Positions 22,104 to 34,899 of a stretch of DNA of 64,000 nucleotides are shown piece after piece. The DNA is taken from the NCBI GenBank assembly GCA_015680685.1, contig MNCI01020267.1, positions 70,114-134,113 on the forward strand, read 5' to 3'. A program made the translations under genes and the position numbers. The notes under the pieces are model-generated. The model was not told where the DNA came from. It made no database searches and worked only from the letters and a program-made list of their open reading frames with translations. Position 1 is the stretch's first letter. Every line of letters starts with the position of its first letter. Source of the stretch: Gnetum montanum (Eukaryota > Streptophyta > Gnetopsida > Gnetales > Gnetaceae).

Positions 22104-23930
22104 TACCCTTACGACTAAATGAAAACTCATCCTGTAGTGAACAAAATGAAATTGAGTTTCTTACAAAATTTGGGAAAGTATGGAATTGACTGATTAACAC
22201 TCTTGAGTGCCATTTTGCATGGATAAAAAATTGGTGCAATGTACAAAGAAATTAGATACTTTTAATAAAAATTAGCAAGTACCTATTGAATGGATAGAGA
22301 TGCAATGAAATATTTAGACCGTGCTTGGAGATGAAGGCTCTTGTGATGCGAAGGATACTTACATCCCTACTTTGCTAGAGGCATAGGCTACCCTACTACT
22401 ACTACCAAAAGTTGGAAGACATTTAGAAGTGTCTTTATCTTTTTCTCCTTGCCTCGTGGATTGTGAATATTCTAGGTAGGTTTGCCTAGATGAGCTAGTA
22501 CCAGTATATCCCCTAGGCATGATAGTGTAAGACACATCTCCTTCATATAGATAAACTAAGTTGCAAGTTATTTACATTTGAAGTTAAATGTACAGATGAG
22601 GTTTTGTAGCTTCTAGTAGTCACTTATTTTTCTAACCAAGTTCTCAACAACAGATCTTTGATCGATGAATTTACTTCTAAGGATCTCAAGCTATGCATTG
22701 ATCACTTCCAACTTTTGTTTAGTTTCTTTGTGAATCTTGAACTCTACCTCATAAAAGAGATAAGGGCTAGCCACCTTCATCTCTTACTCTAATATGGGCC
22801 TCTATGCTATCAGCATTGCCAAGTTTGCATATTAGAGGTTGGTAAGCTCTATGTATTTTATCATCTCCTTGATTTGCAACTTCTTTTTATGGTTCTCTGC
22901 TTGGTTGTATGTATTGAAGCTTTCAAAGATAAGCATCTACACATCACCTCTTTGTTGGAGTTACTAGAGGACTTTACTTACCTTTACCATTACCAACTTT
23001 ATCTCTTTTTTGTTGATTTCCGTAAGTATCTTGACCTAGTTGCTATAGTGATTTTTGAATCATTCATACTTTAGGACCTCATTCTTCTAAGTGGTAACCT
23101 TAATTACATTCTTTTGATAAAGAGCATGAACCTTTTCCATTGAGAGATTCCTATTTTCTATAACCAACCTTCTCAAATCAAGGTTTACCTTGGTAAGTTG
23201 TTCCTATGACTGGCAAATGTATTCCATCGTATGGTCCTTTTATTGCTTAGTGTTTCACAAGCTATGACTATCTCAAGTTAGCACCATATTTTCCTTTAAA
23301 AACTTGTTAAAAGTTAAGACTGGAGAAATTCATTTTTATTATTTAAATTAATACATCAAAGGTCATCATCTCTTTTGCATTCTTGACCTCTTGGCATCTA
23401 TGCTAAAGCTATTGAAAAGCTTCATCTTTGGTAAGCTCTTGCTTGAGAATTGCAAGGTCATGATCTTAAAGTAGGCTTACTCTACCTTAGTTAGCACACT
23501 ATACTCTTAACGATGCACTCCATACCACTGATGGATCCACTCTTTCTTAGCTTTAGGACCTACTTGAGTAGAGATCTCTACTAGCTTTACCTAGTATTAG
23601 GCAATCCAAGGACCTCTACTATTACTTCAATTGAATAGAAGATGGTGATGTCTTTGATTTTGATAGTCACATCTTGTTATTTGTTGTTCTAGAAAATATA
23701 AGATTCCCCCATGTACCATTCTCTATTGTTGAAGAGAATGGACCATAGTCGACACCCTTGCAATTGTGTTATGGCTTTCTCTAATTCAAGCTCCAAGAAA
23801 GGTCTAAAATTTAGTTTTTGTAAGATGAAACTTTGAATTTCTTTGATGTAGATCTTCTCTAGGAAATCCTTTATGACTGTAACCTCTAGATTGGATAGTA
23901 GTCTTGGGACCTCATCCTACATGGACTACC
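22104..23930 (-). pseudogene. C-terminal half of ORF2 in the second family-B element
   Basis: Minus-strand translation gives RNLSMEKVHALYQKN, YANLAMLIA and YEVEFKIHKETKQKLEVI. These match the element 2 ORF2 coiled-coil region (RTLSMDEVHTIYQK, YANLAMLIARCP, YEAEFVEHKKTLQRLEF). Stops are many. The 3' untranslated region and polypurine tract are at 22104-22150. The copy is cut at about 23930, where Tat-like LTR motifs begin. It shows that the accessory ORF is a family trait. Confidence 0.7.
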
Positions 23931-25430
23931 CTAGTGGAGAGCATAGTCTTGAAAAAATAGACATTTCGGCAAACACATTTTGGCAAACACTTAGTAGACT
24001 ATGCTCTCCACGCATGGAGAGAATAGTTCCATGAGTGTGAAGAGTGTAGTCTCCCCACAATGCCATGCTCGGAAACCCACTTTGCCCTATTGCGATGGTA
24101 GGGTGCACCTTCACCACTATCCCCAAAAAAAATGGAAAATAAGAGGGATAGTGCAAAATGGTAGTTGCAACTCCCTAGGGCCACACAACAACACATGACA
24201 ATAGCCACAACCCCTATAGCTATGTCACAGCACACAGTGCGCTAGACTCCAAGCCCTGCAGCCACAAAATTTTCTTTCAAAAAGCGGAAGAGAGAAACAT
24301 GGTAGAACCCTATCCCCACAATGCCCACCTTAGTGTCCCTGCTATTACTGAAACCTAGCACCAATTGTGATCACATTGCATGGAGCACAATGGTGGCTAT
24401 GGTGTTGAAGGCATAGGGCCCTAAGCTCCATGCCAAAGAAGAAAAACTCAAACTTGACACTCCAAGAGGAGTGAAAGAAAAATGTAGGGACAGACCCCTA
24501 CCTCACTTCCTACCCTAGTAGTAGGCTACCCCTAGCTACTTCTAGAATCCTGACATCCTCTTTGGCTGTGCCATGTGGAGCCTAATGGCAATTGTGGCCC
24601 CTACAGCTGTGTCCCAGCATGTGATGCCCTATGGCCTTAAGCCTTGTGCCATGCGTAGAAAAACAAAAAAAAAACACTTAATGCCTATAGTCGCCCAAAA
24701 CTCTGCATGCAACCCCAAGCCCTACATCACCCCAAGATAAGAAAAAAAAATGCAAAACAAAAATTGTCATCACTCCCTTCCTACTGGCATTCAATGGTAG
24801 CCATGGTCCCCATTGCTACATTGTGCAATGCATGTGCAAAGCTCAGCCCACCACAAAATCCCAAAGGGCCAAGATAAAAATCAAAAACATACAGAGATCC
24901 TCCTTACCACCATGCCCTCTGTACCACCACACCATGCCACAAACAATGCACAATAGTAACAACCACTACCATGCAAGGACACTACAGTAGAGTGCTTGAA
25001 GCTACGCACTAGGCAAACCCCACAATAATACAAAATGAGTAGGAAAATGAAGACAAGGGGGAGAGCATAGTTAGTGTACCTAGCTAACGCTAATGACCTC
25101 CTTTTCCCCATGTGCACCTTGAATAAGAAGCTCAATACTCTCTCTCCTTTGGCAACATTCGCCAACCCTAGGTAAATGCGTCCACTTCAGCATGTCATCT
25201 TTCCCCCAACTACACTCTCTACTGACAATGATGGTAGGAGTAGCCATGAGACTATGCTCCCAGCATAATGGTGAAATGGAAAAAATGATAAGTTACCATG
25301 GTAAAACTGTGCCTATATACCCCTCCCAAGATCATTTAATGATCCACCAACCTAGGACTATCCTCCACACTAAACGCCTAGTGGAGAGCATAATTTGGTG
25401 AGAGTGTAGTCAGCCATACTTAGCCCGAAA
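23930..25430 (+). repeat. U3-like LTR sequence of Tat-like element 3 (5' side), boundaries unclear
   Basis: The words GGAGAGCATAGT and ACTATGCTCTCC recur in both orientations (23934, 23998, 24025, 25055, 25252, 25384), as they do in the 3' LTR at 30808-31570. A TATA-like CCTATATACCC lies at about 25313. No clean TG start or primer site was found, so this is a rearranged 5' LTR rather than a complete one. Confidence 0.4.
24180..24880. repeat. Degenerate ~200-bp tandem repeat, about four units
   Basis: Blocks near 24195, 24385, 24580 and 24785 share the order 'AATGGYRGCYATGG', 'CTACAGCTRTGTC' and 'CAAGCCCTGC/TGTGCCATGC' with heavy divergence. The block is richer in G+C than its surroundings and lies inside the Tat U3-like region. 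Confidence 0.35.
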
Positions 25431-25689
25431 CTATGATTTTTTGTTGCCCTACAAATGCTCAAGTTCATTCCACTCCCAAGCATGATTGGCCCTCCCTGAA
25501 ATGGTATGTTTGACATGTCTGTGGCCTACCAAGGCCTAAAACTGGCACAAAAATGCTTACCTTCTATAGCAACTTGAATGTGTACTTAAGAAAATTTCAT
25601 TGCATTACTTTTTCCATTTGTGCATATTAGTTTCATGAAATAGGTGCCACTTGATGTTTTTTTGGTTTATTTTGCAAGAACATGCTATG

Positions 25690-26120
25690 AATATGCATGA
25701 GTAGATTTTCTCACCTTTGGTACTCACAGGGCCCTATGGCAATGTTAAGCGATGAATTGACCCTCATTGCCTAGACCTCAAGCCCACCACTTACAATGAG
25801 TATGTTGCATGCATAGAACCACCACTAGATTGGCCCAACCATCTGGTTAAGGCTCTTAACCTAGAAGCACGGGACACCATAGAGGATTCCCTTATCAAGA
25901 TCCCTATAGCAACACATTATGGAAAGGTGAAAATGCTAAAACTAAGCTCGTTGCTCGAACCCCAGTATGCTCAAGAAATTGCCAAAGTACTTAACGATAG
26001 CATCAAGGTGTTTGCATGGTCATACAAGGACATATTGGGCCTAGATCCCTGGCTAGTCCAACATAACATCATCCTTGATTCCTGCATCAAACTAATTAAG
26101 TAGAGAGCATACAAGATCAG
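25690..26120 (+). pseudogene. Pol region just before reverse transcriptase (Tat-like element 3)
   Basis: Contains LDWPNHLVKALNLEARDTIE and VFAWSYKDILGLDPWLVQH, the conserved 'AWSY-DMPGLDP' segment that precedes RT in plant Ty3/gypsy elements. No gag or protease motif is recognisable upstream: the 5' part of the element is missing. Confidence 0.65.
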
Positions 26121-26127
26121 ACCTAAG

Positions 26128-26790
26128 GTGGCATTGGTAATCCGTGATGAGATCACTAGGCTTTACAAAGCTAGTTTCATCAGGGTTGTTGACTATGCAG
26201 AATGGGTCTCTAACATTGTAGTTGTGCCTAAGAAAAATAGAAATATATGCATTTGCATAGACTTCTGTGACCTAAACAAGGCAACCATCAAAGAAAACTT
26301 CCTATTTCCTAGTATCAATCAACTGATTGATACCACGGCTAGACATGCCTTGTTGTCCTTCATGAACGAGTTCTCGAGCTACAACCATATTAGGATCAAC
26401 CTTGAGCACCAGCTCAGTACAACCTTCATGACCCCTTGGGGTACATTTTGCTACACAATGATGTCTTTTAGACTAAAGAATGTAAGAGCAATACACCAAC
26501 GAGCAATGATGTACATATTTAGTGATTACATGCTGAGTTTTCTCAATGACTATGTAGATGATATTGTGGTAAAGTCTAGAGTGGCTCACAACCATGCAAA
26601 TGATTTATACTTAGTGCTTAAACATTGGCTAAAACATGAGCTTAGGCTAAAACCCAAGAAGTCTGTATTTGGCATTAGAATGGGTAGGATGCTTGGCTTT
26701 GTAGTATCCAAAGTAGGTATACATGTAGATCCCAACAAGGTTAAGGCCATAACCAACTTAGCACCACTAGCTAACATTAAGGAGCTATAA
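26128..26790 (+). pseudogene. Reverse transcriptase of Tat-like element 3
   Basis: A 220-codon open stretch. RT motifs occur in order: AEWVSNIVVVPKKNRNI, CIDFCDLNKATIKENF, SFMNEFSSYNHIRIN, TPWGTFCYTMMSFRLKN, then the catalytic box NDYVDDIVVKS and LKPKKSVFGIRMGRMLGFVV. Both metal-binding Asp residues of YVDD are kept. It is the longest intact pol stretch in the window, yet it is flanked by stops. It would copy element RNA into DNA in the cytoplasm. Confidence 0.85.
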
Positions 26791-27850
26791 GGGTTGTATG
26801 GCATACTACAATTCATATGTAGGTTTATCTCCCAGTTAACCAAAAAAATACAACAAATGCAACATTTTCTTAAGAAAGGAGCCCACTTTGAGTGAAAAGC
26901 TCAATGCCAACAAGCATTCAATAACATTAAGCAAGAGCTAGCACAACTACCTATGGTTTACCCTCTACAAGGAGATAAGCCTTTTTACATATACCTTGCC
27001 ACTTCCGACAAGTCCATCACTTCTTTGCTTCGCCAAAACTGAGATGATGGCATAGAGGTCCCAGTATACTACCTAAGCCATGTGCTAGTAGCCCATGAAA
27101 TGAGGTACAACAATGTGGAGAAGTATTGCCTTACCCTAGTCTTCTCACTAAATAAGTGAAGGCATTACCTCTTCCATAGCCAAGTTAACATCATGTGCAA
27201 GAATAGCATACTCTGAGCCATAACAATGAATATCTATGAAAGTAGTTGCATTGCATAGTGGAAAGTAATAACAATGGAGTTTGACCTGCATTATGTCATG
27301 TAAGCTTCAACAAAAGGTCAAGTCATAGTTGCACAACTTATGGCTTTGCCAATAGATGATCAAGACAACATAAACCTTGAGTTCCCGAATGAGCATGTTA
27401 GCAATATTAGCCAAGTGCCCGACAACTATGAGGCACCCTTGCATTTCAACAGAGCTTCAACCTCTTGAGGGGGTAGCACCATTGCTATTATCATGTTTTC
27501 CTCTAAGGAGATCCAACCCTTCACATATCATTTTACATTTCCTTACACCAACAATGTGGCGGAGTACAAATGTCTCCTCTAAGGCGTCCTTGCAACATGA
27601 AACCTAGGGATCCAATGCATAGTGATCCAAGGTGACACACAACTAGTGGTCAATCACATAACAAAGGCTTACACCTATAAGACACAATACTTACAGCCTT
27701 ACTGTGACCTAGAAAAACACTTGCTTTAACACTTTGCAGTTGTTGATGTCCAACATGTCCCCTGAAGCGAAAATGCCATAGCCAACACACTTGCAACATT
27801 AGCCCTTAACATAGCACCTAGCATGGTCAACACATTGTTCACCTTAGTGG
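26791..27850 (+). pseudogene. RNase H and second (plant-type) RNase H of Tat-like element 3
   Basis: First RNase H: GDKPFYIYLATSDKSITSLL and VPVYYLSHVL-type residues at 26960-27100. From about 27330, a second RNase H-like domain has PFTYHFTFPYTNNVAEYKCL, IQGDTQLVVNHITKAY and VQHVP. A duplicated RNase H between RNase H and integrase marks the Tat lineage. Both are broken by stops. Confidence 0.7.
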
Positions 27851-28229
27851 TAGATTGCATGGCACCTATCATGCAAACCATCAAAGACACATCCATAGCC
27901 AGAGTTAGTGCCCCCAGGCAAAAGAGTGGTACAATGATATCAAGACATACCTTCTACAAGGCGAGCCTCCGCAACACTTAACCCTACTCAAAAGGATGTA
28001 GTTCACAAATGTTCATGGCAGTACATCATCATAGGTGATAATACATTATGCTGCAAATTCTACAATGGCATCTTGCTAACCTACGTAAGTGAAAACGAAG
28101 AAAAAATAATTGTTAAGCAAGTCCACAAAGGACTATGAGGATGTAACATAGCACCTAGGGAAATGGCAACAAAAATTAGATGGCTAGGCTACTAGTGGCC
28201 TTACATGAAGAATAGTTGCATCTTGAAAG

Positions 28230-29190
28230 TCAAGATGTGTGACATCTGTTAGTGGCATAGCAACTTGATGCACATGCCACCAACTAAATTGCACACAACA
28301 CAATTCACGTGGTTGTTCCAACGCTAGGGACTAGACATCATCGGACCCATAACACCTAAGTCCTTTGTGGGTCATAGCTTCATAATAATTGCGATGGACT
28401 ATTTCTTCGAGTGGGTTGAAGCTACTTCCATTAGGAAGAAGACATCACAATAGCTTTGCAAATTTATGTTGGATAGCATAGTGACTCATATCATCTTTCC
28501 CATGACCATAGTGATAGACAATGGACTATAGTTTAGTAGCACAAAACCCAAAGCCTTTTGTGGGAACTTTGGCATCAAGAACTTTTTTTCATTGCCATAC
28601 TACCCCTAGGAAAATTGTCAACCAGAGGCCACTAACAAGGTCATCATCAACCTCCTCAAGAAGATGCTAGGAAATAGTAAATAATGATGGCCTGAGAAAC
28701 TAGTTTGTGCACTTTGGGCCTATCGCATGACTCATCAAATAGCAATAGGTATGATGCATTATAGCCTTGTCTATGGATCTAGAGCAGTTTTGCCACTTTG
28801 AGTAATCCTCTCAGACTTCATTGACAAAGGTTAGAACAATGAGTTGAGAATCATAGACCTTGACTTAGTATAGGAGGAGTGCATGTGTACACTTGATCGC
28901 ATTGAATGGTATCAAGAAAAGCAATGGCAAAAACATCATCACAACCAGCATCGGTGCTTGATCAAGAAAGGGGACTTATTCCTCAAGGCCATTCGTGAAC
29001 CTGCAATTAAATTCTAAACCAACTAAGAAGGACCTTTTCTAGTTACTAAGGCCTATGACAATAGAGCATTTAAGCTTGCTGATTAGGACAAAAATGAATT
29101 TGCCAATCCAGTAAATCATTCGTACCTAAAGCCTTACTATATCTAGCATGTAACATCACACATCAATAAGGAAAGGTAGGCATTCATCTA
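28230..29190 (+). pseudogene. Integrase of Tat-like element 3
   Basis: The core includes GLDIIGPITPKSFVGHSFII, YFFEWVEATSIRKKTSQ, VIDNGLQFSS-type and EATNKVIINLLKKMLGN residues. The DNA-binding end has KGDLFLKAIRE and VNHSYLKPYYI. Stops occur throughout. The copy on the minus strand at 33850-34650 is closely related. Confidence 0.75.
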
Positions 29191-29640
29191 CTATGATGTT
29201 AAACTAGCATAGCTTGTTCACTACAACATTAAACTAGCACAATTCATCCACTATAATGTTAAACTAGCATAGTTCATCTGCTATGACATTAAACTAGCAT
29301 AACTCATTTGCTACAACATTAAATTAGCAAAGTTCATTTGCTATGATGTTAAAATGGTACAGTTTATCCACCATGACATTAAACTAGCATAGCTTGTCTA
29401 CTACGATGTTAAACTAGCATAACATACATCTGCTATGATGCTAAACTAGCATAGCTTGTCCTTGGGCCACAACGGTAAACTAGCATAATACATCCACTAA
29501 GACATTAAACTAGCATAGAGTAGTCCACTAGGACTATAAACTAGCATGGCACAGTCTGCCACGACCTTAAACTGGGCCCAACGATTTGCTAGGACCTTAA
29601 ACTAGTGAAGCCATGGTCTACCAAGACCTCAAACTAGGTT
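29190..29640 (+). repeat. 30-bp minisatellite in phase with the end of pol
   Basis: About 15 units based on 'CTATGATGTTAAACTAGCAT'. The first eight start exactly every 30 bases, the later ones every 30-34. In the integrase frame each 30-base unit codes for a decapeptide of the type YDVKLAxxIH, interrupted by TAG/TAA at the variable position. The related minus-strand element lacks it. Confidence 0.85.
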
Positions 29641-30791
29641 TGTGATCAGTTCTTAATAACTCCTTCCATCCTTCTACAAGCAAGTGAGTGAATGTAGCCC
29701 TTGCCCTCCTTCTACATCAGGCAAGTGAGACTATAGTTCTAGAATAAAGCACTTGCAATCTATACAACCTGTGTAGCTAATGTAGCCTTTTGTATTTTGG
29801 CCTCTGTAATCTATTTGCATTTATATCTAGTGTGATTTTCTTGTCTTCTCAAAGTTGTGGTTGCAGGATGAAGCCCTAGGTGGTCATGCAAAGGTGCATC
29901 TCATTATAGTAGCAAGTCGCCACATCACCCTAATATTCACGATTGGACTAGCTAAACCTCTCAAGACTGCATATCCCTATTATCATGTTGTAGCCTACTC
30001 ACATCTACTCTTACATCCCAATACCCTCTCATTTCCTACATAACAAAGATTGGAAACCTTTTTGATGCTCATGTGCTATGACTAGATGACACCCTCTTCA
30101 CCTCTCACATCAAATTTTAGCTTCCCAAGGTGGACATAACATAAGTCATCCCATGGAAACCCTCTATTGGCTAATCAAAGCCCAAGCGAATGTAACATAA
30201 GTATCCTAGGGAGGAAACAATTGTCAAACAGATGCATTTAAGTGCAAAGCCCATCAAGTGACATGCAACTCACTTGATGGAATGCACTTCATAGTAAGAA
30301 TTTAGTACCGTGTAGAACCCAGAGAAAGTTCACCTCACAATAATAAAAAAGAAAAAATTCAAAAAAAAAAAAAAGACAAGGGGGGGGTAGGGGCAAANTA
30401 GGGGCAAAACATGTTGCTAAGCAATCTAGCAATAAAGCAGTTTTATAGTTGACCTAGCCTTGAACCTACACCTTAACTCTCTCACAAGCACTTTGACAAG
30501 AGCTCAATGTTTTCAAGGGCAAGCCATCCTGGTGCCATGGTCAACATCAGCTATGATGCCCTTGCACCATAACAACCTATTTGCACCTCATGTCCCCTTT
30601 TATCCCTAGCACATCACCTGCACCTTTTATTCCCACTTTTTACCTACCATTTAGCATGCCACTTTTCATAGCACTCTTACACATAGTGCAATGACATTCG
30701 ACCACTCATTGAAGAGTGATGTTGGTGCCAAGTCTATTGTGGTGTTTTGTTATTCTTTTTTGACGTCCCTTGGGCCACTCCTCTAGATGTC
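29641..30791 (+). other. 3' untranslated region of Tat-like element 3
   Basis: No supported frame. It contains a poly-A/poly-G low-complexity stretch at 30350-30390 next to a single N at 30398. Confidence 0.45.
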
Positions 30792-30807
30792 AACAAAGAG
30801 GGGCCAA
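30792..30807 (+). promoter_or_regulatory. Polypurine tract of Tat-like element 3
   Basis: AACAAAGAGGGGCCAA-type purine run immediately before TGAAACACCACC. The minus-strand relative has AACAAAGAGGAGCTAA before the same LTR start at 32763. Confidence 0.7.
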
Positions 30808-31953
30808 TGAAACACCACCATATCTAGACTATAGCATCCCGATTGCATATTTTTCTAAGTGTTAGGACTATGCTCTCCACTGCCTGAGAGCATAGTCAGC
30901 CTCTTGTGGATAACATAGTCAACATGAAGGTTAATTTTGTAATTTTCTCTAAGTGTCAACACAAAGCCAATTGCAGAAAATTTTTTCTAAGTATTGGGAC
31001 TACGCTCTTCACTACCCCAAGTGTAGTCATCCTCCAATGGAGAGTGTAGTTAGAAAAAATCCATTTTCCCTCAAATTTCACTAGTAGCAGAACTATGCTC
31101 TTCCCCAGTAGGGAGTGTAGTCAATCTCTAATGAAGATCATAGTCAACACATGGTCATTTCTTTTTGCAATTTTTTCTAAGTGTTGAGACTACAATCTCC
31201 CCTAGTCTAGAGGGTAGTGAAGCATATTTAGCTAAAAAAATATCCTACAGCCTCCACAGCATAGCAACATTACTCAACTCAGCTCCAACTCACCTTTGGC
31301 AAGTGTAGTTAATGAAATGCTTCTTTTGGTATCCTCTTTTTTGGCCCCAAATTTGTAACTACGCTCAAGCCCATGTAAGAGCGTGGAGAGCATAGTCCCA
31401 AAGCATAGCCTCCAAGTTTCATTTTTTAGGTACCTTGTAGTCTTCGCAGAACATAAAATGCAATTAGTAGCATAATCACAATCTCACAATCTCACAAAGT
31501 CTTACAAATCATAGCAAAGTACAATACCACTAGCCCAGTGGAGAGTGTAGCTGGGTGAGGCTATAGTCCTAACCATCCCCTCTACCATGTGGTAGTCATC
31601 CCACATTTTTTGCTAACCCTAAGCCTATAAATACCTATGCCCTCAACATTTTCAAGGTTGGAAAATTAGCAAATCAAAGACTTGGCAAACCTAAGAAGTG
31701 CTTGGGAGGAGAACCAAAGGCATATTGGTGAAGTTGCAAATCACTGCAGACCCCTACAGCCTAATGGAACACCACAGCCAATGGTACACTATGGCAACCA
31801 ACCAGGTAGATGTAGACACCTTAATGGAACACTAGTCTTTGTGGCCAAATACCCTTGAGACTATGACAACACTGTCCATTGAGCCTATTGTACAATGTGT
31901 ATCTTCTAACCCCTCTTGATGTTAACTACACTCAACCCCATTTGGGGTGGTGT
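30808..31953 (+). repeat. 3' LTR of Tat-like element 3 (end tentative)
   Basis: Starts TGAAACACCACC. U3 holds more than ten copies of GACTATGCTCTCCAC-like words in both orientations between 30860 and 31570. TATAAATA is at 31626-31633. The end is placed at GGTGGTGTTCC because it mirrors the start; no downstream confirmation is available. Confidence 0.6.
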
Positions 31954-32763
31954 TCCGCTTCTCTCTCTCTCTCTCCTTCTTTGCATTTTTACACTTTATT
32001 TCCATTTTTTGTTATTTTACCTCATATCCATGCCCAAAAATATGCTCGAGCAATGGTCTAGACATATTGACACCGTCCACTTCACTGAAACTCTTGACTA
32101 TGCTCAATCCCACTAACATCGTTGACACCACTTGAACACTTGTTGTTGTTTCACATCAACACTATGACTAACCACGTTGCACCCCCATTGCATCTAGTAA
32201 GTCCCTATTCAATCAACCAGACCATTTAGGGCACCCCGTCTTCACCTCCAATGGTCCCTTGTGAGGATTTCAGGTTAGGTTATCCACCTATGAACCTCAA
32301 TGTTCCAGCTGCCAATGTTCTTAGTTGCAAAAACTATGTTGGCCATGTGAAGATTGCTAGGAATGTATGATGACTACACTAGCCATGCTACAACTACTAG
32401 AAATTGTGGTGACTACGCTGGCCATTGTTGGGAAAATGGAAAACCCAACAACTCTAGCATGGGGTGTGTGCAGCTCCACTATATTCAAGGCCATGACCAT
32501 CATAACACCCATGAAAATGCCAAATTTGGTAGTCCCTTAGGCATTTTTAGCCTTCCCAAGGCAAAATATAGACATGACATTAATTTTTCCACTTGGGAAG
32601 TGAGGCAGTAGCAACTTATAAGGCATTTTTTAGCCCCAAAAAGTTAAGGTATGTAAGATTACAATCCATGGATTACAAACCATACATTTACAACAGAATC
32701 TTGCCTCGAGTTGGGTGGTGAAGGTTTATAAGTTATAACATGAACTTTCTTGGTGGTGTTTCA
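31954..32763 (-). repeat. 3' LTR of the inverted Tat-like element 4 (inner end unknown)
   Basis: On the minus strand TGAAACACCACC at 32763 follows a purine tract (32764-32779), the same arrangement as at 30808. Words like GACTACGCTGGCCAT recur (32345, 32375, 32410), related to the U3 words of the plus-strand LTR. The remaining sequence differs from it, and the boundary with the plus-strand LTR cannot be fixed. Confidence 0.5.
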
Positions 32764-32779
32764 TTAGCTCCTCTTTGTT

Positions 32780-33780
32780 GATTTTTGGAGGATTGACTTG
32801 GGAGACATCAACAAAGAATAAAAAACCACCACTGTAGGTCCATCACCAATGTTTCCTCTCCACTCTTGATCCAGTAGTGTCAAACCATGCTAAAGAGTGC
32901 TTATGATGACGGAAGAAGTTTATGATGAGATTATATAGACAAAATGTTATATTTTCCTGTAAGAAAATGGTCATGAGGGTTAACAATGAGTTTCACATTT
33001 TGACATCATGGCTACAGTTATGGAAATGACATGTTGAATGATCAATAAGGTCTTCACACTTCATGCTTCAAGGTGTTGATCACTTAATACTATTTTCAAG
33101 GAACCACACTTCACTCAAAGGTTTCTTATGCTGTTAGGCTTCTCCCTTTATATGTTTGGAGTCATTATTTTGTCTTGTAGTCTTCATCGACCTTTTGGCT
33201 TCTTGGTAATTTACTTCCACATCTATTTTTTTGGGTGAAAGTTTCATGAGGTTTCATTACCAAGACTAGATTTGATTTTGTTTCCCATTAAGTGAGATGT
33301 GTTACATTCAATAAACTTGGTGAAGCATGATGAAGGAGATGTCAAATTATCATAATGTATGAGTGTCAAACATACATTAACATTGTTGCTTAGTATAAGG
33401 AAGGCTATAATTAGGCTATGGTATGGTAGCTCAAAAGGGGAAATAATAGGAGTGATGTGAAATAAGCACTCTTAACATAACATGACAAGCTAACCAAATC
33501 TTACACATATGTCACATGGTAAGCTATAATGAGTTGCACCGTTGCAATGACTTTAGGCTTCATCCTACAAGTACAAATCCAAGAAAACACAAACACAAGA
33601 CAAAGAAATCATGTTGTTATATGATGATACATAAGGCCACATGAGATAATTAGCAAACCAGATCACCACAAGTGCTTATTATTACATAGTTTTATAGTCC
33701 ACTTGTTGTGTAAAAGGAGATAGAGAAAAAATGCTGGCTTGCTTGTTATCAATCACTATGGTTGTGGATGATGATGTTAG
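32780..33780 (-). other. 3' untranslated region of Tat-like element 4
   Basis: No supported frame on either strand. It lies between the integrase end and the purine tract of the minus-strand element. Confidence 0.4.
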
Positions 33781-33799
33781 TACCTACCAAGAAGACATG

Positions 33800-34650
33800 T
33801 TAAATGTAATAAGGTTTTAGATAGGAATGAATGATCAAATTAACCAACTCATTTCCATCCATGTTTGCCACTTTGAAGGCTCAATTGCCATAGGCCTTGA
33901 TGATCAAAAAAGATCCTTCCTAGTTGGCTAAGAACTTGTCTACATGGTCATGGACAGCATTGAGGACCAAGTCTTCCTTATTAATCTTTCATTGTTGTTT
34001 CTGCCTCTCTTGGTATTACTCAATGTGAGCAAGTGTTCACACTCATTACTCCTCCACCAAGTCCAGGTCCATGGTACGCAACTCTTTATTCTATCCATCA
34101 TTGATGAAGTCCAATAGGACTACTCTTAGTGAAAGAACCTACAATTTAAGAGGCAAGAGAACTTCAAAATCATAAACTAGGCTATATGGGGTTATGCTAG
34201 TTGCGGTTTGATATGTTGTTCGATGGGCCCAAAGTGTGTGGATAAGCCTCTCATGCCACTTGCATATGCTATTGTTCAACATATTTTTTAGCAAGTTTAT
34301 GATGGCCTTGTTACTATCTTCAGGTTGTCCATTAGCTTGATGGTAGTATGGTGAAAAAAAGGAATATTTAATGCCTAGGTATTGACATAAGGATTTTTTT
34401 TCTTAGCTACTAAACTATGGTTCATTATCCGTAACTATAGTCTTAGGTATGCTAAAATGGGCCACTATGTTATCGAGTATAAAGCTAGAGACTTGTTGAG
34501 ACGTTTTCTTCCTTAGGAAAATGGCTTCAATCCACTTTGTAAAATATTTGGTTGCAATGATGATAAAGCTATGCCCTATGGAAGACTTAGGTGTTATAGG
34601 TCCAATAATTTCCAACCCCCATCATTTGGAATGGCTAGGTTATCTGAGTA
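33800..34650 (-). pseudogene. Integrase of Tat-like element 4 (minus strand)
   Basis: The minus-strand frame has MEIIGPITPKSSIGHSFIII, YFTKWIEAIFLRKKTSQQ and IPKTIVTDNEP, then YYHQANGQPEDSNKAIINLL. The DNA-binding end has KEDLVLNAVHD and IIHSYLKPYYI. It is closely related to 28230-29190 and broken by stops. Confidence 0.75.
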
Positions 34651-34899
34651 GTATATAACTTAGTTGATGGAAAATGTATTAGGTTACTATGTCATTGACA
34701 AATGTCACAATTTTTAACATTCTGCAAGCAATCACTCTCCATATAGGACTAGTAATAGCCCTTTCATCTAATTTTAGTAGCTATGGATCTAGGTTCTATA
34801 TTTCCTCCACATACACCCTCATGAACATGCTCAAGAACTATGCAAGCTTCAATTTTCCCAAGCACACTAACAATATGCCATCATAAGACTATCAACATA

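Noticed and set aside
21823-22122. 99-codon plus-strand frame
   Set aside because: Lies within a minus-strand LTR and crosses its start; no coding features.
24001-25401. Several 60-95 codon frames on both strands
   Set aside because: They overlap each other in the GC-richer repeat region and show no domain or conservation.
29190-29640. Regular 30-bp repeat resembling a CRISPR array
   Set aside because: The units are contiguous without unique spacers, drift in sequence, and lie in a plant retrotransposon.
30792-32779. A single large inverted repeat joining the two Tat LTRs
   Set aside because: Only the LTR starts and purine tracts match; the following LTR sequences differ, so these are two related elements rather than one palindrome.
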